Part shown: positions 8,356 through 16,241 of the stretch, piece by piece
Numbering within the stretch: position 1 is the stretch's first letter
How the letters are laid out: each line of letters starts with the position of its first letter
Assembly (NCBI RefSeq): GCF_004363075.1
Contig: NZ_SNYN01000006.1
Coordinates: 1-64,000 of the forward strand
DNA length: 64,000 bases
Direction of reading: 5' to 3'
DNA from: Actinorugispora endophytica
GTDB taxonomy: Bacteria; Actinomycetota; Actinomycetes; Streptosporangiales; Streptosporangiaceae
Program-made: the position numbers and the translations under genes
The notes under the pieces: generated by a model
The model's input: the letters and a program-made list of their open reading frames with translations, nothing else
Told to the model about the DNA's origin: nothing
The model's database searches: none

Positions 8356-9266
8356 CCGCCGCACAGCCGCTGCCCGACCCGGCCACGTCGCCCGACGCGC
8401 CCGTGCCCGCGCTTCCGGAGGCGCCCAAGCGGGAGGCGCTGTACTTCGCGCTGCGCAACCCCAAGCTGCTGATCGGCCTGGGGATCGTGCTGGCCTTCCT
8501 GGTGACGGGGATCCTCGGGCCGTTCTTCCTGAGCCCCGACCCCAACGCGCGGATCGCGCCGCCGGGACTCCCCCCGTCGGGGGAGTACTGGTTCGGCACC
8601 ACCCAGTTCGGCCAGGACATCTTCACCCAGTTCGTGTACGGCATCCGCGCGACCTTCCTGGTGGGGATCCTCGGCGGCGTGGTCGCGGCGGTCATCGGCA
8701 TGGCCATCGGATTCGTCGCCGGGTACAAGGGCGGCTGGGTCGACGAGATCCTCAACATGATCACTAACGTCGTGCTGGTGCTGCCGACCCTGGCGGTGCT
8801 GTTCATCCTCGTCGCCTACATGGACTCGCGCGGCGTGATGATGCAGTCCTTCTTCATCGGCCTGACCTCGTGGCCGTGGGCCGCGCGCGCGATCCGCTCC
8901 CAGGCGCTGTCCCTGAGCTCGCGCGACTTCGTGGACCTGGCCCGGCTCAGCGGTGTGAGGACCTGGAAGATCATCGTCCGGGACATCGCGCCGAACATGA
9001 GCTCCTACCTGTTCATGACGCTGATCCTGCTCTTCGGCGGCGCGGTCCTGGCCGCCGCGGGCCTGGACTTCGTGGGCCTCGGCCCGACCGACGGCACGTC
9101 GCTGGGCCTGATGATGCACCAGGCGGTCAAGTGGGGGGCGCTCCAGCTCGGCGTGTGGTGGTGGTTCGTACCCCCGGGCCTGGGCATCACCGCGATCGTC
9201 GGGTCGCTCTATGTCATGAACGTGGGACTGGACGAGGTCTTCAACCCCAGACTGAGGGAGATGTGA
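8352..9266 (+). CDS. ABC transporter permease, DppC type
   Basis: Second membrane subunit, 304 residues. The cytoplasmic N-terminus is Pro-rich, followed by a first helix (LLIGLGIVLAFLVTGILG) and the DppC signature region FGTTQFGQDIFTQFVYGIRATFLVG. The EAA-type loop is DLARLSGVRTWKIIVRDIAPN. The ATG overlaps the previous stop codon. It pairs with the preceding permease to form the channel of the presumed mannoside importer. The reading frame is open upstream to 7752, but that part lies inside the first permease gene and is an out-of-frame shadow. Confidence 0.9.
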   Translation: MTAAQPLPDPATSPDAPVPALPEAPKREALYFALRNPKLLIGLGIVLAFLVTGILGPFFLSPDPNARIAPPGLPPSGEYWFGTTQFGQDIFTQFVYGIRATFLVGILGGVVAAVIGMAIGFVAGYKGGWVDEILNMITNVVLVLPTLAVLFILVAYMDSRGVMMQSFFIGLTSWPWAARAIRSQALSLSSRDFVDLARLSGVRTWKIIVRDIAPNMSSYLFMTLILLFGGAVLAAAGLDFVGLGPTDGTSLGLMMHQAVKWGALQLGVWWWFVPPGLGITAIVGSLYVMNVGLDEVFNPRLREM

Positions 9267-9268
9267 CG

Positions 9269-10219
9269 GTGAGCCTCAAGGTCTCGGACCTGCGGGTCTA
9301 CTACCGGACCCTGCGCGGGGACGTGCGCGCGCTCGACGGGCCGGCCTTCACCCTGGCCGACGGCGAGATCATGGGACTCGCGGGGGAGTCCGGCAGCGGG
9401 AAGTCCACGCTCGGCAAGAGCCTGATCCGCCTGGACGGGCGGATGAAGTACGTGGGCGGCGCCGTCGAGCTCGACGGCGACGAGGTGCCGGTCTGGGACG
9501 ACAGGAAGATGAACGACTTCCGCTACAAGCGGATCTCGCTCATCCCGCAGTACGCGATGAGCGCGATGAACCCGACCCGCAAGATCGGCAGGATGACCGC
9601 CGAGCTGCTGGAGTCGCGGGGCGTGCGCTTCAGGGAGGTCCGCGAGGAGCTGAACCGCCGGATCGAGCTGGTGGGCCTGGACGTCGACGTGCTCGACCGG
9701 TACCCCATCGAGCTGTCCGGCGGTATGAAGCAGCGCGTCGTCATGGTGCTGTCCACGCTGCTGAACCCGTCCCTGCTGATCGCCGACGAGGTGACCTCGG
9801 CGCTGGACGTCTCCACCCAGCGCGCGGTCGCCGAGACGCTGGTGGAGTTCCGCGACCGCCGGTTCGTCAAGAGCATGATCGTGGTCACCCACGACATCTC
9901 GCTGGTGTACCAGATCGCCGACAGCATCATGGTGATGTACGCGGGGCGGCTGGCGGAGAAGGCTCCGGCCCGCACGATCATCGAGGCGCCCCGGCACCCC
10001 TACACCAAGATGCTGATCTCGGCGCTGCCCGAGGTGGGCGTCAAGTACGCGGAGAAGCGGCTGACCGGGATCCCCGGGAGCCCGCCCGGGCTGCTCGACC
10101 CGCCCAAGGGCTGCCGGTTCCGGGCGCGCTGCCCGCTCGCCTCCGAGGAGTGCGAGGAGCAGCCGCCGTTCGTCGAAGTCGAGCGCGACCACTACGTCGC
10201 GTGCTGGAAGGCCGAGTGA
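9269..10219 (+). CDS. ABC transporter ATP-binding protein, DppD type
   Basis: Cytoplasmic ATPase subunit of about 316 residues. Visible motifs are Walker A (GESGSGKST), the ABC signature (LSGGMKQRVV), Walker B (LLIADEVTSALD) and the switch histidine (VVTHDISLV). The C-terminus has the oligopeptide-transporter extension, including CRFRARCPLASEEC with its conserved cysteines, which in some relatives bind an iron-sulfur cluster. The start could be GTG 9263 (overlapping the previous stop) or GTG 9269; GGGAG ends at 9260, so 9269 has the better spacing. It works with the next gene as an ATPase pair. Confidence 0.9.
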   Translation: MSLKVSDLRVYYRTLRGDVRALDGPAFTLADGEIMGLAGESGSGKSTLGKSLIRLDGRMKYVGGAVELDGDEVPVWDDRKMNDFRYKRISLIPQYAMSAMNPTRKIGRMTAELLESRGVRFREVREELNRRIELVGLDVDVLDRYPIELSGGMKQRVVMVLSTLLNPSLLIADEVTSALDVSTQRAVAETLVEFRDRRFVKSMIVVTHDISLVYQIADSIMVMYAGRLAEKAPARTIIEAPRHPYTKMLISALPEVGVKYAEKRLTGIPGSPPGLLDPPKGCRFRARCPLASEECEEQPPFVEVERDHYVACWKAE

Positions 10220-10223
10220 GCAG

Positions 10224-11156
10224 ATGTTGAAATTCGACCGGGTCTCCAAGGTCTACAGGGTCGGCTCCTTCGGCGGCGACGAGCTGACCGCCGTGCGCGA
10301 CGCCGACTTCGAGGTGCGCCCCGGCGAGGTGGTGTCGCTGATCGGTGAGAGCGGCAGCGGCAAGAGCACGCTGGGGAAGATGGCGCTGCGCATCGCGTCG
10401 GTCAGTCGCGGGGCGATCACCTGCGACGGGACCGACATCTCCACGCTGCGCGGCAACCGCAGGCTCAAGGAGTACTACCGGAGGGTCCAGGGCGTCTTCC
10501 AGGACCCCTTCAGCAGCTACAACCCCATCTTCAAGGCCGACCGGGTCTTCGCGGTGATCCGCTCCGAGTACCACCGGGGCGTGTCCGACGCGGAGTGGCG
10601 CGAGAAGGTGCGCTCGGCGCTCGACGTGGTGCGCCTGGACCCCGCGCAGGTCCTCGGCAAGTACCCGCACCAGCTCAGCGGCGGCCAGTTGCAGCGGCTG
10701 CTGATCGCCCGCGCGCTGCTGCTGGACATCGACTACCTGGTGGCCGACGAGGTGATCAGCATGCTGGACGCCTCCACCCGGATCGACGTGCTCAACCTGC
10801 TCGCCGACCTGAAGGCGCGGGGCATGGGCATCCTGTTCATCACGCACGACCTGGCGCTGGGCAACTACATCAGCGACCAGACGGTGATCCTGCACAAGGG
10901 GTCGATCGTGGAGCGCGGCGGCACCGAGAAGGTGTTCGGCGACCCGCTGCACCCCTACACCAGGAAGCTGCTCGCCTCGGTGCCGCAGTTCCACAAGAAG
11001 TGGGAGGAGGTGGAGGCCGAGCTGCGCGCCCGCGAGCTGGCCGACACCGGGTCCCGCGACTACCACCTGTCGACCGCCCAGGAGGTTCCCGGCGACCTGG
11101 TCGAGGCGTCCGAGGACCACTTCGTGCAGCCCTTCGTCCCGGGGGTCCGGGCCTAG
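10224..11156 (+). CDS. ABC transporter ATP-binding protein, DppF type
   Basis: Second ATPase subunit, 310 residues, four bases after the previous stop. Walker A (GESGSGKST), Q loop (GVFQDPFSSYNP), signature (LSGGQLQRLLIARAL), Walker B (YLVADEVISMLDA) and H loop (FITHDLALGN) are all present. In Walker B the usual glutamate is kept (DEV), but the D-loop reads SMLDA rather than SALD. A C-terminal tail of about 50 residues after TRKLLASVP lacks the cysteine motif seen in the partner. It is the last gene of the transporter operon; palindrome copy 2 follows. Confidence 0.9.
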   Translation: MLKFDRVSKVYRVGSFGGDELTAVRDADFEVRPGEVVSLIGESGSGKSTLGKMALRIASVSRGAITCDGTDISTLRGNRRLKEYYRRVQGVFQDPFSSYNPIFKADRVFAVIRSEYHRGVSDAEWREKVRSALDVVRLDPAQVLGKYPHQLSGGQLQRLLIARALLLDIDYLVADEVISMLDASTRIDVLNLLADLKARGMGILFITHDLALGNYISDQTVILHKGSIVERGGTEKVFGDPLHPYTRKLLASVPQFHKKWEEVEAELRARELADTGSRDYHLSTAQEVPGDLVEASEDHFVQPFVPGVRA

Positions 11157-11178
11157 GGCGTTCCCGGTCCGCGGCGGC

Positions 11179-11248
11179 CCCCGTTGGCCGTGACGTTTCC
11201 AGGGTCCCGGGGACGGTCGAGACCCCGGAAACGTCACGGCAAACGGGG
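11179..11248. repeat. Intergenic palindrome, family copy 2 (type A)
   Basis: Arms of 22 bases with one mismatch (11179-11200 and 11227-11248), inner core GTTTCC / GGAAAC, and a loop containing GGTCGAGACCCC. It lies 22 bases after the transporter operon and immediately upstream of the mannosidase operators, so it could end the transporter transcript. Confidence 0.72.
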
Positions 11249-11252
11249 GAAC

Positions 11253-11308
11253 TGAACCGATTCATTTTACTTCTTACTCTTGACCCTGAACCGGTTTAGT
11301 AGTCTCAT
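11253..11308 (+). promoter_or_regulatory. Promoter with paired operators (O5, O6) for the beta-mannosidase gene
   Basis: Operators TGAACCGATTCA (11253-11264) and TGAACCGGTTTA (11287-11298), starts 34 bases apart. The second lies directly after a TTGACC -35 box (11280-11285), with a weak -10 TCTCAT at 11303-11308. The segment from -35 through the operator is nearly identical to that of the transporter promoter. About 145 bases of leader follow, which hold no clear element. Confidence 0.72.
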
Positions 11309-11452
11309 TGAATTGACGGCGGCGACATGAGGAGGACATGGGGCCGCCGAAAGCCGGGTGCGGTCCGGCACCGGGTTACGCCCCCTCCCTCCTCCAGGCG
11401 CCCGGGCCGCACCCTCCGACAGTGGACACACCCGCACAAGTGTGGAGACGCA

Positions 11453-13951
11453 ATGGCAGTGCGCATCGATCTGCGCGACGACTGGACCCTGCGAGCCGAG
11501 GCGCCCGAGGAGGTCCCCGCCTCGATCGGGTCGGCCGGCGTTCCGGCGACCGTGCCCGGATGCGTGCACACCGACCTGCTGGCGGCCGGCCTCATCCCCA
11601 ACCCCTACGAGGGGGCGAACGAGGACGAACTGACCTGGATCGGCCGGACCCGGTGGAGCTACACCACCGGTTTCGACGCCGCCGCGCTGGCCGGAGCCGA
11701 GCGGGTGGACCTCGAGTGCGAGGGCCTGGACACCGTCGCCGACCTGAGCCTCAACGGGCGGCCCCTCGGCCGGACCCGCAACATGCACCGCGCCTACCGG
11801 TTCGACCTGCGTCCGGCGCTGCGCGAGGGCGGCAACGAGCTGCGGGTCGAGTTCGCCTCGCCGTACGGCTACGCCGAGGCGCTGCGCGAAGAACTCGGAG
11901 ACCGCCCCAACGCCTATCCCGAGCCTTTCCAATTCATCCGGAAAATGGCGTGCAATTTCGGCTGGGACTGGGGGCCGACCCTGGTCACCTCCGGTATCTG
12001 GCGGCCGATCCGGCTGCACGCCTGGAGCACCGCCCGGCTTTCCCGGGTGGTCCCGCAGGTCACCGTCGCCGCGACGCCCGAGGGCGGCGCGCGGGGGCGG
12101 GTCCTGGTCCGGGTCGAGGTCGAGCGGTCCGACACCGGTGAGGACGCCGGGCTGACCCTGCGCGCCGAGATCGCCGGGCGGACCGCCGCGGTCGCGGTGC
12201 CCCCGGGCGTGTGCCGGACCGAGGTCGAGGTCGAGGTCGACGACCCCGCGCTGTGGTGGCCGATCGGACACGGGGACCAGCCGCTGTACGACCTGCGCGT
12301 GGTGCTCTCCGCCGACGGCGCCGAACTGGCGGACTGGCGGCGGCGCGTCGGCTTCCGCACCGTCGAGCTGGACACGGGCGTCGACGAGGGCGGGCGCCGC
12401 TTCACCTTCGTGATCAACGGCAAACCCGTCCTGGTCAAGGGCGCCAACTGGATCCCCGACGACTGCTTCGTCACCCGCGTCGGCCGCGAGCGCTACGCCG
12501 AGCGCATCGACCAGGCGGTCGGGGCGAACATGAACCTGCTGCGGATCTGGGGCGGCGGGCGTTACGAGAGCGAGGACTTCTACGAGCTCTGCGACGAGCG
12601 CGGGGTGCTGGTCTGGCAGGACTTCCTGTTCGCCTGCGCGGCCTACCCCGAGGAGTCGCCGCTGGCCGAGGAGGTCGAGGCCGAGGCCCGCGAGGCCGTG
12701 GTCCGGCTCGCCCCGTACCCCAGCCTGGTGCTGTGGAACGGCAACAACGAGAACATCTGGGGCTTCTGGGACTGGGACTGGGAGAAGCCGCTGGCCGGGC
12801 GCAGCTGGGGCGAGGGCTACTACCTGGACCTGCTGCCGCGGGTGGTCGCCGAACTGGACCCGACCCGCCCCTACTGGCCGGGCAGCCCCTACTCCGGCTC
12901 CCCGGACGTGCACCCCAACGACCCCCGGCACGCCGCCATGCACATCTGGGACGTGTGGAACGAGGTGGACTACACCGTCTACCGCGACTACAAGCCCCGC
13001 TTCGTCTCGGAGTTCGGCTTCCAGGCCCCGCCCGCCTACGCCACGCTGCGCGCCGCCCTGCCCGGCGAGGACCTGCGCCCGGACTCGCCCGGCATGCTGC
13101 ACCACCAGAAGGCGATCGACGGCAACGGCAAGCTCGCCCGGGGACTGGCCCCGCACTTCGGCGACACCGCCGACTTCGACGACTGGCACTACCTCACCCA
13201 GGTCAACCAGGCGCGCGCGCTGACCGTGGGGATCGAGCACTTCCGCGCCCAGTGGCCGGACTGCGCCGGCAGCGTGGTGTGGCAGCTCAACGACTGCTGG
13301 CCGGTCACCTCCTGGGCCGCCGTGGACGGCGACGGACGGCGCAAGCCGCTGTGGTACGCGCTGCGCGCGGTCTACGCCGACCGCCTGGCCACCATCCAGC
13401 CCGAGGGCGAGGGGCTGGTCCTGGCGCTCGCCAACGACACCGACCAGGAGTGGGCGGGGACCGCCCGCCTGGCGCGGCGCTCCCTGGAGGGGGTGGTGCT
13501 GGCCGGGGCGGAGGCGCCCTTCACGGTGCCCGCGCGCGGCCTGGTCCGGGTGGAGGTCCCCGCCGACGTGGCGGGTGCCGGGGACGCGGCGGCCGAGCTG
13601 GTCACCGCGGACACGGACGAGCGGCGGGCGTACTGGTTCTTCGCGGAGGACCGAGACATCGCCTACCCCGAGCCCGGGTACGACGTCGGCGTCGCCCCGA
13701 GCGGTGAGGACCTGCGGGTGACGGTGGTGGCGCACAGCCTGCTGCGCGACCTCTCGTTGTTCGCGGACCGCCTCGACCCGGGGGCCGAGGCGGACGACAT
13801 GCTGGTCACCCTGCTGCCGGGGGAGTCGCACACCTTCACGGTGCGCGGCGGCGCGCACCTGGACCCCGGGCTGGTGGCGCGCGCGCCGGTGCTGCGCAGC
13901 GTCAACGACGCGCTGCGCGCGTCCGGGCGGGACGAGCAGGTGGTGGCGTGA
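11453..13951 (+). CDS. Beta-mannosidase, GH2
   Basis: Glycoside hydrolase family 2 enzyme of 832 residues that removes terminal beta-D-mannose from manno-oligosaccharides. It has no signal peptide, so it acts in the cytoplasm on sugars imported by the upstream transporter. Domain order is a jelly-roll (about 1-180), an immunoglobulin-like domain (about 195-305) and the catalytic barrel (about 310-650), with further beta domains to the end. The acid/base is E433 in LWNGNNEN and the nucleophile E520 in FVSEFGFQ. The MNLLRIWGGGRYE segment is typical of family members. The ATG has GGAG five bases upstream. Its expression should follow the LacI-type regulator through two operators. Confidence 0.94.
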   Translation: MAVRIDLRDDWTLRAEAPEEVPASIGSAGVPATVPGCVHTDLLAAGLIPNPYEGANEDELTWIGRTRWSYTTGFDAAALAGAERVDLECEGLDTVADLSLNGRPLGRTRNMHRAYRFDLRPALREGGNELRVEFASPYGYAEALREELGDRPNAYPEPFQFIRKMACNFGWDWGPTLVTSGIWRPIRLHAWSTARLSRVVPQVTVAATPEGGARGRVLVRVEVERSDTGEDAGLTLRAEIAGRTAAVAVPPGVCRTEVEVEVDDPALWWPIGHGDQPLYDLRVVLSADGAELADWRRRVGFRTVELDTGVDEGGRRFTFVINGKPVLVKGANWIPDDCFVTRVGRERYAERIDQAVGANMNLLRIWGGGRYESEDFYELCDERGVLVWQDFLFACAAYPEESPLAEEVEAEAREAVVRLAPYPSLVLWNGNNENIWGFWDWDWEKPLAGRSWGEGYYLDLLPRVVAELDPTRPYWPGSPYSGSPDVHPNDPRHAAMHIWDVWNEVDYTVYRDYKPRFVSEFGFQAPPAYATLRAALPGEDLRPDSPGMLHHQKAIDGNGKLARGLAPHFGDTADFDDWHYLTQVNQARALTVGIEHFRAQWPDCAGSVVWQLNDCWPVTSWAAVDGDGRRKPLWYALRAVYADRLATIQPEGEGLVLALANDTDQEWAGTARLARRSLEGVVLAGAEAPFTVPARGLVRVEVPADVAGAGDAAAELVTADTDERRAYWFFAEDRDIAYPEPGYDVGVAPSGEDLRVTVVAHSLLRDLSLFADRLDPGAEADDMLVTLLPGESHTFTVRGGAHLDPGLVARAPVLRSVNDALRASGRDEQVVA

Positions 13952-14006
13952 TCGGCACCGAGGCCGGTTCCGGAGGGAGATAGCGGGCTCTCCGGGACCG
14001 TGGCAG

Positions 14007-14048
14007 GACGGCGCGTGGTGGGTTCCCATCGCGCGCCGTCAGTGTTTT
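14007..14048 (+). terminator. Terminator after the beta-mannosidase gene
   Basis: Arms GACGGCGCG (14007-14015) and CGCGCCGTC (14032-14040) followed by AGTGTTTT. It is the only hairpin in this 203-base gap. Confidence 0.55.
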
Positions 14049-14076
14049 CCGGATCGGGACAAGTTTCTGCTTCGAG

Positions 14077-14110
14077 AGTACTTGCCAAATTGGAAAGTAC
14101 TTGCCATTCT
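14077..14110 (+). promoter_or_regulatory. Promoter with direct repeat AGTACTTGCCA
   Basis: AGTACTTGCCA occurs twice (14077-14087 and 14096-14106), 19 bases apart, and the second lies in an AAGTACTT palindrome (14095-14102). A plausible promoter overlaps it: TTGCCA (14082-14087), 17-base spacer, CATTCT (14105-14110). The winged-helix protein encoded two genes downstream is the natural candidate to bind it. Confidence 0.5.
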
Positions 14111-14154
14111 TGTGGCGAAGGTCCGGGAGCCGGGCCCCGAGGCGAGGAGATCCG

Positions 14155-14601
14155 ATGAGTGAGGGCACCTACCGTCCCGAGGCCGCGCAGGCGGCACTGG
14201 CCGACGTCGAAGCCGTCGGCGGCAGGGTGCGGCGGCACACGCGCGGGTACGGCGTCTTCGTCCTGGCGCTGGCGGCCTTCTTCCCCCTGGTGCTCCTGTT
14301 CTGCGGGTTCGCCCCGCTGTCCGGAGCGGTGCTCGGCGCGGTCAGCGGCGTCGCGGGCGCCCTGGTCGGGATCGGCAGCGGGCTGGCGGCCACCCGGATC
14401 AGGGCGTTCCCCCGCAGGTACGGCCCGCGCTACCTGCTGGCCTTCCTGACCTCCGCGGCCCTGTACGCGGTGGTGCTGATCCTCGGCGGCTACCTCTTCG
14501 AGGACGTCGCCGCGTGGTGGATCGGCGGCGCCGTCGCCACCGCCCTCCCCCTGACCGTCCTGGGAGTGTCGGTCCTGCGCTCCGGCGGGGCCCGGTCGTG
14601 A
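14155..14601 (+). CDS. Small membrane protein with four helices
   Basis: A 148-residue protein with a short polar N-terminus and four hydrophobic segments (about residues 35-55, 57-80, 90-112 and 118-140). I do not recognise a named family with certainty; it resembles the uncharacterised integral membrane proteins that actinomycetes encode next to small winged-helix regulators. The ATG follows GAGGAGA. Its stop overlaps the GTG of the next gene, so the two proteins are made together. The pairing suggests a membrane component whose amount is set by its partner regulator, but no function can be given. Confidence 0.75.
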   Translation: MSEGTYRPEAAQAALADVEAVGGRVRRHTRGYGVFVLALAAFFPLVLLFCGFAPLSGAVLGAVSGVAGALVGIGSGLAATRIRAFPRRYGPRYLLAFLTSAALYAVVLILGGYLFEDVAAWWIGGAVATALPLTVLGVSVLRSGGARS

Positions 14602-14948
14602 CCGCGGCGCGCTCCGGAGGGGCGGGGGCTCCCGGCGGCCACCCGCGCGGCAGGCTCGACGACGTCATCCACGCGCCCGTGCGGTTCTCCGTCACGGCCG
14701 CGCTGGCCGCCGTCGACGAGGCCGAGTTCAAGGTCGTGCGGGACGCGGTCGAGATCACCGATTCGGCGCTGTCCAAGCAGGTCGCGGTGCTGGAGGAAGC
14801 CGGGTACGTCAAGGTCCGCAAGGGCTTCGTCGGGAAGCGCCCCCGAACCCACCTGTCGCTGACCGGGGCCGGTCGCGACGCCTTCGCGCGGCACGTCCGG
14901 GCACTGCGCGACATCGCCGCGACCGGCCTCCCCGGCTCCCCGCCGTGA
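14598..14948 (+). CDS. Winged-helix transcriptional regulator (MarR/ArsR-like)
   Basis: A small regulator of 116 residues. After a Gly/Pro-rich start of about 20 residues comes a winged helix: RFSVTAALAAVDEAEFKVVRD is followed by the recognition region TDSALSKQVAVLEEAGYV and a wing with KVRKGFVGKRPRTHLSLT. This matches the family of stand-alone winged-helix proteins often annotated as transcriptional regulators in Streptomyces and relatives. The GTG start overlaps the membrane protein stop codon. It probably controls its own operon through the AGTACTTGCCA repeats upstream. There is no recognisable ligand or metal site. Confidence 0.83.
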   Translation: MTAARSGGAGAPGGHPRGRLDDVIHAPVRFSVTAALAAVDEAEFKVVRDAVEITDSALSKQVAVLEEAGYVKVRKGFVGKRPRTHLSLTGAGRDAFARHVRALRDIAATGLPGSPP

Positions 14949-14969
14949 GCCCCGGCCCCCGTCCGGGGG

Positions 14970-15551
14970 TCAGCGCCCGGGATCGCTCATGCGGGCGTAG
15001 ACCACGGTGTTCTCCGAGTAGTGGCCCGTGGCGCGGTCGAACTCCCCGCCGCAGGTGATCAGGCGCAGCGCCGGGTGGTCCACGGGCCCGTAGACCTGTT
15101 CGGCGGGGAAGTCCTCCTTGGCCACGCGCTCCACCCGCTGGACCGTGAACTCGGGCTCGGAGCCGTCGGCGCGGCGCACCCGGACGGTGTCGCCGCGCCG
15201 CAGCTCGCCCAGGCGGAGAAAGACCGACGGCCCGGTCCTGGTGTCCAGGTGGCCGGTGATGACGGCGGGCCCGGCCTCGCCGGGGGCCGCGCCCAGCGAG
15301 TACCACCCGGCCAGGCCGGCCTCCTCCAACGGCGGGTCCTGCAGGGTTCCGTCGGGGTTCAGGCCCAGCCGGACCAGCGGCGCGTCCACCCCGATCTCCT
15401 CGATGGACAGGTGGACGGGGGCCGAGCGCGCCAGCGGCTCGGGCCCGCCCGGCCCCCCGAAACCCCCGAGGTCGTCGTCCACCGCGAACGCGAACACCGC
15501 GCCCACCGCCAGGGCCGCCAGCAGGCCCGCGCCCGGTCCCCTATCGGCCAT
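14970..15551 (-). CDS. Class F sortase
   Basis: A membrane-anchored sortase of 193 residues. An N-terminal hydrophobic helix (about residues 5-25) and a Gly/Pro linker precede the sortase barrel. The catalytic His is H101 in TGHLDT, the Cys is C167 in ITCGGEF, and R173 shortly after the Cys is a candidate catalytic arginine. Sortases cleave a sorting signal and join the product to an acceptor, usually the cell wall. Class F enzymes are common in actinobacteria and their substrates are poorly known. The ATG at 15551 lies inside the end of the upstream gene, so the two are coupled. The likely partner is that upstream surface protein. Confidence 0.9.
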   Translation of the reverse strand: MADRGPGAGLLAALAVGAVFAFAVDDDLGGFGGPGGPEPLARSAPVHLSIEEIGVDAPLVRLGLNPDGTLQDPPLEEAGLAGWYSLGAAPGEAGPAVITGHLDTRTGPSVFLRLGELRRGDTVRVRRADGSEPEFTVQRVERVAKEDFPAEQVYGPVDHPALRLITCGGEFDRATGHYSENTVVYARMSDPGR

Positions 15552-16068
15552 GGCGCACGGCGCGCCGGTAGGCCACCAGCCCGACACCGGCCACGACCAG
15601 CAGGCCGCCCGCCAGGGTGGCCAGCGGAACGGTCGGGTCGGTCCGCTGGTAGGTCCCGCCGCCGCCGGACTGCGGGGCGCCGGCCGGCGTCGGGGGGACG
15701 GCCGGGACGGCGTCCGGCCCGGAGGAGGGGTCGTCCTCGACCACGACGATCTCGGAGCGCACCACCTCGTCGGAGGGGCCGCCCTTGCACTCGCCCCTGA
15801 CCTCGTAGACGCCCGGCGCCAGCCCGTTCTTGAGGGTGGCGTGCGCGGAGCCCGCGTTGTCCTGCAGAGAGACGGTGGCGGTCCCCGCGAAGGCCTGGGA
15901 GGTGTACTCCAACCGCTTGGCGCCCTTCACGCAGGACGACTCCAGTACGACCGCCGACCCCGGCCGGGCCTCCCGCGGGACCACAGTGACGGAACCGTCG
16001 GCCGCGGCCGGCCCCGCGACCAGGACCAGAGCGGTCGCCGCGATTCCGGACGCCATCAGAAGCTTCAT
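15541..16068 (-). CDS. Secreted C-terminally anchored surface protein
   Basis: A 175-residue protein with a clear signal peptide (KLLMASGIAATALVLVAGPAAA), an extracellular beta-rich domain with two cysteines (SSCVKG and GECKGG) that may form a disulfide, a Pro/Ser-rich linker, a transmembrane helix (about 145-165) and a basic tail. No LPXTG or LAXTG motif precedes the helix. I chose the ATG at 16068, which has GGGAGAG just upstream, over the longer frame to 16128. Co-transcription with the class F sortase suggests it is a substrate or an accessory protein. The function of the domain is unknown. Confidence 0.8.
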   Translation of the reverse strand: MKLLMASGIAATALVLVAGPAAADGSVTVVPREARPGSAVVLESSCVKGAKRLEYTSQAFAGTATVSLQDNAGSAHATLKNGLAPGVYEVRGECKGGPSDEVVRSEIVVVEDDPSSGPDAVPAVPPTPAGAPQSGGGGTYQRTDPTVPLATLAGGLLVVAGVGLVAYRRAVRHGR

Positions 16069-16229
16069 GGACTCTCTCCCTCGCCCGCCGGCACGTTCGC
16101 GCCGGTCACCCCACGGAGATATGGGCATTGATGACTCAGGGTAATCATCCCTTGTGGACTTTTTGCCTGCCCGATACCGGAACTTTCTTTCATGACTTTC
16201 GGTGGTGCAGTAGCGGCCCCGAACCGCTG

Positions 16230-16241
16230 TAGCGTCGCCGC
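16230..16241 (+). promoter_or_regulatory. Possible leaderless promoter of the sensor kinase gene
   Basis: TAGCGT (16230-16235) is a reasonable -10 box ending six bases before the ATG at 16242, and no ribosome-binding site is visible. This fits a leaderless transcript, which is common in actinobacteria. No convincing -35 box is present. Confidence 0.35.

Noticed and set aside
7360-11156. Annotation of the transporter as a dipeptide importer
   Set aside because: Sequence family alone suggests peptides, but shared operators with a beta-mannosidase gene and an adjacent LacI-type regulator make an oligosaccharide more likely; left as inference.
11267-14029. A 920-codon minus-strand open frame opposite the beta-mannosidase gene
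   Set aside because: Shadow frame; the plus-strand product has both GH2 catalytic glutamates.
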